Shown here in pieces: positions 1-5,795 of a DNA stretch of 6,511 nt. How positions within the stretch are numbered: the first letter of the stretch is position 1; each line of letters begins with the position of its first letter. The position numbers and the translations under genes are program-made. Source of the DNA: an uncultured Eubacteriales bacterium (GTDB taxonomy: Bacteria; Bacillota; Clostridia; Christensenellales; Pumilibacteraceae); the NCBI GenBank assembly GCA_900553005.1, contig USBU01000073.1, positions 1 through 6,511 of the forward strand. Reading direction: 5' to 3'. Below the pieces are notes generated by a model, which worked only from the letters and a program-made list of their open reading frames with translations, ran no database searches and was not told the origin of the DNA.

Positions 1-47
1 GAGATGTAGCTCCGTCTCGTGGGCTCGGAGATGTGTATAAGAGACAG
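1..47 (+). other. Illumina Nextera i7 adapter remnant (not genomic)
   Basis: Synthetic sequence. Positions 29-47 are the 19-bp Tn5 mosaic end AGATGTGTATAAGAGACAG, preceded at 14-28 by the Nextera read-2 adapter part (GTCTCGTGGGCTCGG). Positions 6-13 hold an 8-nt index (GTAGCTCC, the reverse complement of GGAGCTAC, which I recall as Nextera XT index N718), and 1-5 are the start of the P7 tail. It is the exact reverse complement of 6465-6511. Genomic sequence begins at 48. Confidence 0.97.
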
Positions 48-49
48 AT

Positions 50-901
50 ATTGAGGTCGATTTTGACAGAGTGGGACAGGCGGGCTCCCCGACAAGGGTT
101 GTAAAAATGCTTCGGACCGCGGGAAAAACTCGCAAATGCGTTTTTATCGACAAGTCAGAGCTTTTTCCTTTGGTGGAAAAACTGCGCGGCAAAAAGGCTG
201 AGGCTTCAAAGCCTGCGCCCAGCGCCGAAAAGGTCGGATTGGCGTTTGCAATCGGTTCGGGAGCGGAAAAATACGCTGAAGCCGTAGCAGAAAAGACGAT
301 TGGATTTTCCTCGCTTTCTGCCGAAGAAGCGGTACAGGCGATACAAAAACATTCGCCGGACGCGGTTTTTTGGCGCTCGGCGCCGCAGCTTAAAACCGAG
401 GCCGCGCGCGCGGCCGCTTTGATGCGTTTGGGACTTTGCGCCGACTGTACCGCCGTCAGATCGGAAAACGGCCGCATAGTAGTTACGCGGCCCGTTAACG
501 GCGGCGTCGATTTTGCGGATATCGTAAGCTTGACTAAGCCCGCTATGGCGACGGTTTTATGCGACGACGGCCGCGGCGGCGTCATTGTATCGGCAGGCAG
601 GGGGTGCAGTAATGCCGTTGCGGAAAAGCTTGCCGGCAGGTTGAACGCCGAAATCTGCTGTACCAGGCCCGTTGTGGACGACGGGCGTATGCCGTATGCG
701 CGTCAGGTTGGCCTTACGGGTAAAGCGGTTTCGCCGGATATATATCTTGCCGTCGGCGTCTCGGGAGCGGTTCAGCACACCTGCGCTATGGAAAACAGCG
801 GAGCCGTCGTCGCCGTAAATCCCGATCGAGGCGCTCGTATTTTCGATTACGCCGATTACGGAGTAATTTGCACGGCCGAGGAATTATCGGCATTGATTTA
901 A
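50..901 (+). CDS. etfA: Electron transfer flavoprotein, EtfB C-terminus fused to a compact EtfA (5' partial)
   Basis: The reading frame is open from the first genomic codon. It begins with about 7 residues (IEVDFDR) before the GTG at 71, so 71 is not a real start. Counting from that GTG, residues 1-42 match the C-terminal tail of ETF beta (VGQAGSPTRVV, then a helix ending VEKLRGKKA). A Lys/Ala/Pro linker (about 43-54) leads straight into ETF alpha: a reduced N-terminal domain (about 55-165), then the FAD domain. Its family motifs are all present: GRG 176-178, RPVVD from R199, QVGLTGK 212-218, SGAVQH 231-236, N250, and ADYG with D262. ETFs take electrons from flavin dehydrogenases and pass them on through FAD; some bifurcate electrons from NADH. 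The alpha part is short: the usual first strand-helix unit, the interdomain linker and the C-terminal helix are largely missing. The aldolase gene follows after a 31-bp gap. The electron donor and any bifurcating role cannot be judged because most of the EtfB part lies outside the window. Confidence 0.88.
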   Translation: MEVDFDRVGQAGSPTRVVKMLRTAGKTRKCVFIDKSELFPLVEKLRGKKAEASKPAPSAEKVGLAFAIGSGAEKYAEAVAEKTIGFSSLSAEEAVQAIQKHSPDAVFWRSAPQLKTEAARAAALMRLGLCADCTAVRSENGRIVVTRPVNGGVDFADIVSLTKPAMATVLCDDGRGGVIVSAGRGCSNAVAEKLAGRLNAEICCTRPVVDDGRMPYARQVGLTGKAVSPDIYLAVGVSGAVQHTCAMENSGAVVAVNPDRGARIFDYADYGVICTAEELSALI

Positions 902-917
902 GTAATTTACTTTAATT

Positions 918-923
918 AAGGAG
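918..923 (+). promoter_or_regulatory. Ribosome binding site that fixes the aldolase start
   Basis: AAGGAG at 918-923 lies 9 nt before the ATG at 933. An in-frame TTG at 924 abuts this site and would have no spacing from it, so ATG 933 is the start. Confidence 0.85.
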
Positions 924-932
924 TTGTTAAAT

Positions 933-1763
933 ATGTCTTTAGTTACTTTGAAAGAAATACTTTCTCCGGCAAAAAACGGAGGTTACGCCGTGCCGGCTTT
1001 TAACGTCTATAATATGGAAACGGTTATGGGCGCGGTTTCCGCGGCCGAAAAGCTTAGTTCTCCCGTCATATTGCAATGCTATGCCAGGCTTTTCAAGGAG
1101 GGCTCTGCGTTCTATCTGGCGCCCGTTATCAAGGAGGCGGCAATAAGAGCTTCCGTCCCGGTGTGCTTTCACCTTGACCACGGAAACGGCGATACGGAGC
1201 TGATGCGCGCGCTGCGCTACGGCTGTACGGGCGTGATGACGGACGCAAGTATGCTGCCTTTTGCGGAAAATGTAGCCGCGACTCGGCGCACGGTGGAATT
1301 AAGCCGTCTGTCCGGCGTGTCGGTTGAGGGAGAGTTGGGGCATATAGGCACGACTGCGGATTCCGGCTTTTCGGATTTCACCGATCCTAAGGAGGCGGAT
1401 TTGTTTGTGCGTGAAACGGGAGTCGATGCGCTTGCCATACTCGTAGGCACGGCGCACGGCAGATATAAGCAGGCGCCTAAGCTTGATATTGCGCGTATTG
1501 CGGAGATAAACGAGCTGACCGACGCGGCTCTTGTATTGCACGGCGGCAGCGGCGTGCCTGATGATGAAATCAAAAAAGCGATCAAGGCCGGTATCGCTAA
1601 GGTCAATTTCGGCACCGACGTATGCTATTCGTTTTTGGACGCGGTTTTTGCTACCTCTAGGGAAATTTACGCTATCGATCTGTTTATGAAGGGCGCGGTA
1701 GCTTCGGTCGAGGCGTTTGCCGAAAGTAAAATAAAACTGTTGGGCTCGGAGAAAAGAGCATGA
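933..1763 (+). CDS. Class II zinc-dependent ketose-bisphosphate aldolase (GatY/KbaY/IolJ/Fba type)
   Basis: This 276-residue protein is full length for the family, which cleaves ketose 1,6-bisphosphates or related sugar phosphates into dihydroxyacetone phosphate and an aldehyde, using Zn2+. Visible motifs: PAFNVYN 21-27 at the phosphate end; FHLDHG 79-84 with catalytic D82 and zinc ligand H83 (the same numbers I recall for E. coli GatY); GELGHIG 133-139 with E134; VGTAHG 171-176 with zinc ligand H175; LHGGSG 202-207 with zinc ligand H203; and KVNFGTD 223-229 at the phosphate site. No signal peptide, so cytosolic. It sits between an ETF fusion and a PfkB kinase that overlaps it by 4 bp, which suggests it cleaves the kinase product. 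Fructose-bisphosphate, tagatose-bisphosphate and deoxy-keto-gluconate phosphate aldolases share these motifs, so the substrate is open. The aldolase call is firm; the specificity is not. Confidence 0.92.
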   Translation: MSLVTLKEILSPAKNGGYAVPAFNVYNMETVMGAVSAAEKLSSPVILQCYARLFKEGSAFYLAPVIKEAAIRASVPVCFHLDHGNGDTELMRALRYGCTGVMTDASMLPFAENVAATRRTVELSRLSGVSVEGELGHIGTTADSGFSDFTDPKEADLFVRETGVDALAILVGTAHGRYKQAPKLDIARIAEINELTDAALVLHGGSGVPDDEIKKAIKAGIAKVNFGTDVCYSFLDAVFATSREIYAIDLFMKGAVASVEAFAESKIKLLGSEKRA

Positions 1764-2680
1764 ATAGGATAACGGGCATTGGCGCGTGCGTTTACGATAC
1801 GCTTATAAGAGTGCCTCATTATCCTGAAGAGGATACTAAGCTGCGCGCTTGGGACGTTGTCAGCGCAGGCGGCGGCCCGGTCGCTACCGGCTTGGTCGCT
1901 GCAGCTAAGCTAGGCGGCAGCTGCGCCTATATCGGCGCGCTTGCGCTTGATTCCGCCGGCGACTATCTGGAAAAGGATTTCAGGCGTTACGGCGTGGAGA
2001 CCGATTTAATCGAAAGACTGCCGGGAAGTTCGTTTACCTCTACGGTTCTTCTTGCCGGCGACAGCAAAACGCGCACGTGCGTTTTTGACCGCGGCACCGT
2101 TTATGAAAGCGCACTGTCCGAGTGCCAGCTTGCCGCGGTAAGGGCTTGCGACGTGCTTATGGTTGACGGCAACAATCTGGCTTCCGCCGTAAAAGCTGCG
2201 GAGGCGGCGCGCGAGGCGGGCGTAAAGGTGCTGTACGACGCCGGCGGATTGTACGACGGAGTGGAAAAATTGATTCGATATGCCGATTATCTCATTCCGT
2301 CCGAAGAATTTGCGCTTGGGTTTACCGGTGAAAAATCTGCTGAAGCCGCCGCAAAAAAGCTGTATGAAAAATATGCGCCCCGTGCGGTTGTCGTAACTCA
2401 GGGGAAAAACGGCGGAATATTTTTTTGCGGCTCGCCCGAAAGCTATCCCGCGTTCAAAGTCGACGCGGCGGATACAAACGGCTCCGGCGACGTTTTTCAC
2501 GGCGCTTTCGCGTATTTTCTTTCCGCAGGATTTTCCGTCCGCGACTGCTGTAAGCTGTCGTCGGCCGTTTCCGCGCTGAAGTGTACGCGTGTCGGTTCTA
2601 GACAGGGAGCCCCGTCCATGGCCGAGCTTAAGTCGTTTCTTGCCGAAAGAAGAGTAACGGTTCAGGAAATACCTGAATAG
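1760..2680 (+). CDS. PfkB-family (ribokinase-like) carbohydrate kinase
   Basis: This 306-residue cytosolic kinase transfers phosphate from ATP to a sugar or sugar phosphate. The N-terminal substrate region has GGGPVATG 37-44 followed by AAKLGG, the usual PfkB signature 1 area. The C-terminal ATP/catalytic signature is DTNGSGDVFHG 238-248, with D244 as the expected catalytic base and GSGD as the anion hole. VVTQGKNGG 211-219 and the end ALKCTRVGSRQGAP (272-285) are also typical. The ATG overlaps the aldolase stop (ATGA), and GGAG at 1748-1751 gives an 8-nt spacing, so the two are translationally coupled. From memory, the sequence resembles the E. coli sulfofructose kinase YihV subgroup in length, GGGP position, the PAFKVD..DT.G.GDVFHGA block and the ALKCTR end. 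However, two residues I recall as sulfonate contacts differ (see findings). Kinase next to aldolase suggests a ketose-phosphate kinase; the substrate is not determined. Confidence 0.92.
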   Translation: MNRITGIGACVYDTLIRVPHYPEEDTKLRAWDVVSAGGGPVATGLVAAAKLGGSCAYIGALALDSAGDYLEKDFRRYGVETDLIERLPGSSFTSTVLLAGDSKTRTCVFDRGTVYESALSECQLAAVRACDVLMVDGNNLASAVKAAEAAREAGVKVLYDAGGLYDGVEKLIRYADYLIPSEEFALGFTGEKSAEAAAKKLYEKYAPRAVVVTQGKNGGIFFCGSPESYPAFKVDAADTNGSGDVFHGAFAYFLSAGFSVRDCCKLSSAVSALKCTRVGSRQGAPSMAELKSFLAERRVTVQEIPE

Positions 2681-2703
2681 ACGTTATAAAAGGGTTTAAG
2701 GAG

Positions 2704-2750
2704 TATGACAAAAGGAGCTTTGCGTTTTTTTGCAGGCTCCTTTTGTCATA
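2704..2750 (+). terminator. Probable bidirectional terminator between convergent operons
   Basis: A perfect 15-bp inverted repeat has arms at 2704-2718 (TATGACAAAAGGAGC) and 2736-2750, with a 17-nt loop containing seven Ts and a possible inner TGC/GCA pair. It starts 23 bp after the kinase stop. The arms have the A-tract/GC-core/T-tract form (AAAAGGAGC...GCTCCTTTT) that reads as a terminator on either strand, so it could end both the + strand operon and transcripts arriving from 2958. There is no long T-run after the full stem, which lowers confidence that it is a strong terminator; it could instead be an mRNA 3'-end stabiliser. Confidence 0.6.
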
Positions 2751-2957
2751 TTGCCGCGTTTGGCGCGCCGGCGGCTTATTTATTTTTATACATGCGTCGG
2801 TATATTTTTATTTTGCAAGAAGTATCTGCGCCGGGTTTTTCGTCAAAACATAAGCTGCCGAGTATTGACTCGGATTTGTGCGCTTAAAAGTCTTAGCGGA
2901 TTTCTGGCGCGGCAGTATCTGTAATTCCGGTCAAACGGCTTTTAAACTTAATGTCTA
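2751..2957. other. Intergenic region between convergent gene ends, no gene seen
   Basis: Mixed AT-rich and GC-rich sequence between the hairpin and the stop codon of the Gfo/Idh gene. I see no coding region with a usable ribosome binding site. It holds one small stem-loop, CCGAGT-ATTG-ACTCGG at 2858-2873, without a T-tract on either side, and two copies of AGTATCTG (2821-2828 and 2914-2921). No other structure is apparent. Confidence 0.6.
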
Positions 2958-4094
2958 TCATAACAGTATCCGTTCGTCGCATTCTCCGCCGTAATAAAGC
3001 GAGGGAAGCGGCGCGGGGCGTTCGCAGCCGGTCGATATATTTACAAACGTTCCGTTTTTGCCGCTTTTTTCTGCGGCGGCAAGTATTTCCATGACGGCAA
3101 GTCCCATTTCCGGAGAGACGCGCTGTTTTCTGCCGGTGCGTATAGACCAGGCAAGTTCAGCCGCGCCAAGTCCGCGCGAGTCCGTCAGATACGGATGAGT
3201 GAATGGCAGCGGAGTTTTGTCGCTTCCGCGCGTTTTGACGTAAATCGTATCCCCGAAGTTATTTGGATCGCCAAGGTAGAGTATGCCCTCGTCGCCGTAA
3301 ACCTCAAACGTCGTTTCGTTGCCGAACAGCTCGCTGGTGATAAGCAGATTGCCCGTAACGCCGTTTGCAAATTCCAAAGTAGCGGCGAGAGTGTTTGGCG
3401 TTTCTACCGTAAAATCGTCGTTGAAGCGCGTATTGTTCGGGTTAAGATAGGGGCGTATCCTGTTTCGTGTGAAGGAATTGCCGCACACGCGCTTTACGGG
3501 ACCGAACAGATTTATGAGGTTATAGAGATAATATCCGCCCATATCGTATGGTATGCCGCCGCCCGGATACATTACCGAAAATTTCCGTTTTCTGTCGTCC
3601 TCGTCGTTTTTTATCATATGGTACCCGCGTATCAGTACGGCCGAAAAAGCAATCGGACTTCCGATAAGGCCGCCGTCAAGAAATTTACGCGCGCTCTGCC
3701 AGCTTCCGCCTAAAAACGTGTCGGGCGCAACCGCCAGCCTAAGGTTGTTTTTTTCGGCTAAAGCGTAAAGCGACCGAGCTTCATCCGCGGTTACGGCCAT
3801 ACATTTTTCCGAATAGACGTGCTTGCCTTTTTTCAGCGCGGCTTCGGTGATTTCGTAATGCGAGGAAGGATACGTCAGATTTATGATAAGCTCTGTTTGA
3901 GGATCGTTCATAATATCCTGCACCGTGCGCTTTTTTACGCCGTATTTTTCCGCCTGAGCGGAGGCCTTTTCGTCTACCGAATCCGCTACGCCGGTAATTT
4001 CGATTATCGAAAAACGCGTCGTCAGATTTTTAAGATAAATATCGCTTATCATTCCGCAGCCTATCACCGCGGCCTTTACCTTTTCTAATTTCAT
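2958..4094 (-). CDS. Gfo/Idh/MocA-family NAD(P)-dependent oxidoreductase
   Basis: This 378-residue protein belongs to the family that oxidises or reduces sugar, inositol or glycoside hydroxyls with NAD(P). The N-terminal Rossmann fold has AAVIGCGMIS 8-17 as the dinucleotide loop. The second landmark, normally EKP, reads SEKCMAV 95-101: the catalytic-type K97 is kept but Pro is replaced by Cys. The C-terminal domain has GGGIPYDMGGYYL 178-190, so D184 is present while the position usually holding His is Tyr188. The DMGxYYL form is known in a subgroup of this family. No Tat or Sec signal is visible, so it is cytosolic. Its ATG overlaps the stop of the upstream TIM-barrel gene by 4 bp (4091-4094) and has no good ribosome site of its own, so translation is probably coupled. 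The pairing suggests sequential steps on the same sugar, possibly through a keto intermediate. The family call is firm; the substrate is unknown. Confidence 0.92.
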   Translation of the reverse strand: MKLEKVKAAVIGCGMISDIYLKNLTTRFSIIEITGVADSVDEKASAQAEKYGVKKRTVQDIMNDPQTELIINLTYPSSHYEITEAALKKGKHVYSEKCMAVTADEARSLYALAEKNNLRLAVAPDTFLGGSWQSARKFLDGGLIGSPIAFSAVLIRGYHMIKNDEDDRKRKFSVMYPGGGIPYDMGGYYLYNLINLFGPVKRVCGNSFTRNRIRPYLNPNNTRFNDDFTVETPNTLAATLEFANGVTGNLLITSELFGNETTFEVYGDEGILYLGDPNNFGDTIYVKTRGSDKTPLPFTHPYLTDSRGLGAAELAWSIRTGRKQRVSPEMGLAVMEILAAAEKSGKNGTFVNISTGCERPAPLPSLYYGGECDERILL

Positions 4095-4885
4095 TGATCG
4101 GCCCCCGCTTTTTTAAGAAAATCATAGCTTTTTGCAACGCATTCAAATTCGTCCTTTCCGTAGCAGTCGTCCTGCTCGACGATATAATATTTTGCTCCTA
4201 TGCTTTTTGCCGCTTTAAGGATTCCCGGCCAGTCGAGATTGCCTTCGCCTACTGGTGCGAATAGTTTTTTGACAAACTCGATTTTTTCTCCGTCTGCCGG
4301 CCGCGCTATCGCGTAATCCTTAAAATGAAGGAAATCTATGCGTTTTGCGTGCTTAAGGATATAATCGGCAGGATTCATGCCTCCGGACTGAATCCAGTGA
4401 GTGTCTGGCATAAGCGTCACGGTATCCGGATCGGTGTAATTTTCCATAAGGTCTATTACGCGTTCATGTCCCGATTTATAGTATTCAAAGGCGTGCGAGT
4501 GATACAAAAACTTAAGTCCGAGCGGCTTTATAAGCTTTCCGGCGTCGTTCATTTTTCCGCAGTATTCCTTTACTTTTTCGGGACTGTCAAGAAAGGAGTA
4601 GGGAATGGAATGCAGACCTATGTATTTAAAACCGAATAGGCCGCTGAGCTCCTCTATACGGCCGAGGCTTTGCGGGACGCGTTCGAGCGGCACGGCGGAG
4701 GAGATAATTTTAATCCCAAGATCCTCGGTCAGATTTTTAAGCGCGCAAGCGTTTAATTCGTCCGGCACGGTATATTGCAGGTTTTCGTAGCCGATTTCCC
4801 TAAGCCGCGTAAAGGTTTTTACAACGTCGCCGAAGGTTTTGGTATGGTTTCGCATCGTATACATCTGCAAAGCTATTTTACTCAT
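4091..4885 (-). CDS. Xylose-isomerase-like TIM-barrel protein (sugar phosphate isomerase/epimerase family)
   Basis: This 264-residue single-domain TIM barrel is of the AP-endonuclease-2/IolE/IolI type, which catalyses isomerisation, epimerisation, dehydration or keto-glycoside cleavage with a divalent metal. The start ALQMYTMRN 5-13 is the classic first strand (LQLYTVR in relatives). Later motifs are YHSHAFEY 128-135, LMPDTHW 158-164 with D161, NPADYILKHAKRIDFLHFKD 171-190 with H187, VGEGNLDW 212-219, and YIVEQDD 234-240 with E237. H131, D161, H187 and E237 are plausible metal or catalytic residues by family position. No signal peptide. AGGAGG (4891-4896) lies 5 nt before the ATG. It is the first gene of a two-gene unit with the Gfo/Idh oxidoreductase and has its own promoter and a palindromic site upstream. 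It is not a true xylose isomerase, which is longer and has different motifs. Confidence 0.9.
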   Translation of the reverse strand: MSKIALQMYTMRNHTKTFGDVVKTFTRLREIGYENLQYTVPDELNACALKNLTEDLGIKIISSAVPLERVPQSLGRIEELSGLFGFKYIGLHSIPYSFLDSPEKVKEYCGKMNDAGKLIKPLGLKFLYHSHAFEYYKSGHERVIDLMENYTDPDTVTLMPDTHWIQSGGMNPADYILKHAKRIDFLHFKDYAIARPADGEKIEFVKKLFAPVGEGNLDWPGILKAAKSIGAKYYIVEQDDCYGKDEFECVAKSYDFLKKAGADQ

Positions 4886-4890
4886 AAATT

Positions 4891-4896
4891 CCTCCT
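4891..4896 (-). promoter_or_regulatory. Ribosome binding site of the TIM-barrel gene
   Basis: On the - strand AGGAGG is followed by 5 nt (AATTT) and the ATG at 4885. It is a strong consensus Shine-Dalgarno site and supports this start. Confidence 0.85.
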
Positions 4897-4904
4897 GTAA
4901 GGTT

Positions 4905-4926
4905 CAGCCGTTTCATGATACGGCCG
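4905..4926 (-). promoter_or_regulatory. Candidate operator: near-perfect 22-bp palindrome in the TIM-barrel/Gfo-Idh leader
   Basis: On the - strand the arms are CGGCCGT and ACGGCTG, flanking the centre A-TCATGA-A, where TCATGA is itself palindromic. Nine of eleven symmetric pairs match. It lies just downstream of the predicted transcription start, where a repressor dimer would block transcription. As RNA, the arms could form a 7-bp stem with one G-U pair, so a leader hairpin is an alternative. AraC proteins usually bind direct repeats, so a regulator encoded elsewhere (for example LacI-like) is as likely as the local ones. Confidence 0.5.
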
Positions 4927-4936
4927 AGGTATATAA

Positions 4937-4945
4937 ATTATAACA
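4937..4945 (-). promoter_or_regulatory. Extended -10 promoter for the TIM-barrel/Gfo-Idh operon
   Basis: The - strand reads TGTTATAAT: a perfect TATAAT hexamer (4942-4937) with an upstream TG element. No TTGACA-like -35 box is found at 17-18 bp, where the sequence is part of the preceding terminator stem. The TG extension or an activator would have to compensate. The predicted start is near 4930, about 45 nt before the ATG. Confidence 0.6.
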
Positions 4946-4947
4946 TT

Positions 4948-4982
4948 AAAAAACCGCGCTTAGCCTTTCATGCCTAAGCGCG
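4948..4982 (-). terminator. Intrinsic terminator after the AraC regulator genes
   Basis: On the - strand a perfect 9-bp stem (CGCGCTTAG at 4982-4974 pairing with CTAAGCGCG at 4963-4955) with a 10-nt loop is followed, after one base, by six Ts (4953-4948). It lies 33 bp beyond the stop of the second AraC gene and ends only a few bases before the promoter of the next operon, so the regulators and the TIM-barrel/Gfo-Idh genes are separate transcription units. Confidence 0.85.
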
Positions 4983-5015
4983 ATTGTATCAAAAATTACG
5001 ATATTTTGGCTCTGA

Positions 5016-5795
5016 CTAATTGTGCTTTTTGGGATTTTTGCCGTAAGCGCGGTTGTATGCTCTGTAAAACGTGCTCTGAGAATCAAAGCCGCATTTCATA
5101 TAGGCTTCGGTGACGGTGGCTGCGGTTCCGTTTTCCAGCATGCGCCTTGCGTTATAAACGCGCACGGAGTTTAAGTAATCCCGTAAGTGCGTACCCAGAT
5201 ACTCGTTAAAAAGCTTTGAAAAATAATTTGCCGAATACCCGAAATCCGCCGACAAGGAGTTTAAAGTTATCTGATCTTGATAGTGCTCGTTTATAAAGCC
5301 TACTATTCTGCGGATAAGATGAACCTCGGTTTTGTCCGACGGTGCGGAGCGCGGATAAAAGCGTCCGATCAAACCCAAAAGCGTGCACGCTATGCCCTCG
5401 TCGATAATGGCTTCACCCGAGTAAGGCGTAAGCCTCTCAACGGCCGACAGGATTTCCGTATTCGCTTTTTTGTCGTTCAGCAATACCGGAAAGCCTGCGT
5501 TTGCCTGCGTAAAAAAAGGCTCGGTCAGCTTTCTTCCCAGTATGAAAACGTGAGTTTCGTTGCCCTTATACGATTTATACGAATGCAGATCAAAGCGGTT
5601 GATAAACAGCGCGTCGCCCGAAAAAGCCGAGTGCGATTTGCCGTTGACCGTCGCTTCCGTTCTGCCGTTTTTAAGAAAAACGATTTCCAGGCTTTCGTGA
5701 AAGTGCGTTGCAAATATGCTGTCGCACTGCTTGATTGAGAAAAAATATTGCAGTTTTTCTTTCTCGTCTCTGAATTTTTCGTAGCTCAGCTCCAT
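5016..5795 (-). CDS. AraC-family transcriptional regulator with N-terminal cupin domain
   Basis: This 259-residue regulator has an N-terminal cupin-like sensor domain (about 20-100; HFHESLEI 31-38 and GDALFIN 60-66) and a C-terminal AraC DNA-binding domain with two helix-turn-helix units: LNSLSADFGYSANYFSKLF (178-196) and VTEAYMKCGFDSQSTFYRAY (228-247), ending YGKNPKKH. The second unit carries the conserved CGF and the FYR recognition-helix pattern. The start at 5795 has AGGAG at 5806-5802 with 6-nt spacing. It overlaps the stop of the upstream AraC gene by 10 bp, so the two are made from one transcript. Proteins of this layout usually activate nearby sugar-catabolic genes on binding a sugar in the cupin. 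The divergent-free layout and separate promoter at 4937-4945 make the downstream TIM-barrel operon, or the + strand aldolase operon, likely targets. The ligand is unknown. Confidence 0.93.
   Translation of the reverse strand: MELSYEKFRDEKEKLQYFFSIKQCDSIFATHFHESLEIVFLKNGRTEATVNGKSHSAFSGDALFINRFDLHSYKSYKGNETHVFILGRKLTEPFFTQANAGFPVLLNDKKANTEILSAVERLTPYSGEAIIDEGIACTLLGLIGRFYPRSAPSDKTEVHLIRRIVGFINEHYQDQITLNSLSADFGYSANYFSKLFNEYLGTHLRDYLNSVRVYNARRMLENGTAATVTEAYMKCGFDSQSTFYRAYNRAYGKNPKKHN

Noticed and set aside
924..932. TTG start for the aldolase, three codons earlier
   Set aside because: It lies directly against the AAGGAG site. The ATG at 933 has correct spacing, and the protein start then matches the family.
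1760..2680. Naming the kinase as sulfofructose kinase and the locus as sulfoglycolysis
   Set aside because: The resemblance is to the subgroup only. Two recalled sulfonate-contact positions differ, and no sulfosugar dehydrogenase, exporter or sulfoquinovosidase is visible.
2858..2873. Small hairpin CCGAGT-ATTG-ACTCGG as a terminator for the - strand operon
   Set aside because: The stem is only 6 bp and no T-tract follows on either strand.
2705..2887. A 60-residue protein with an AAGGAG just upstream
   Set aside because: Only 1 nt separates the ribosome site from the ATG, the first codons lie in the perfect terminator-like stem, and the protein has no recognisable pattern.
2821..2921. Repeated AGTATCTG (2821 and 2914) as a regulatory direct repeat
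   Set aside because: There are two 8-bp copies 93 bp apart between convergent gene ends, where no promoter is expected; chance explains them.
3195..3713. A 172-codon open frame on the + strand
   Set aside because: It lies wholly antisense to the Gfo/Idh gene, which has clear family motifs. The frame is a by-product of that gene's codon use, as are the long antisense frames over the aldolase, kinase and AraC genes.
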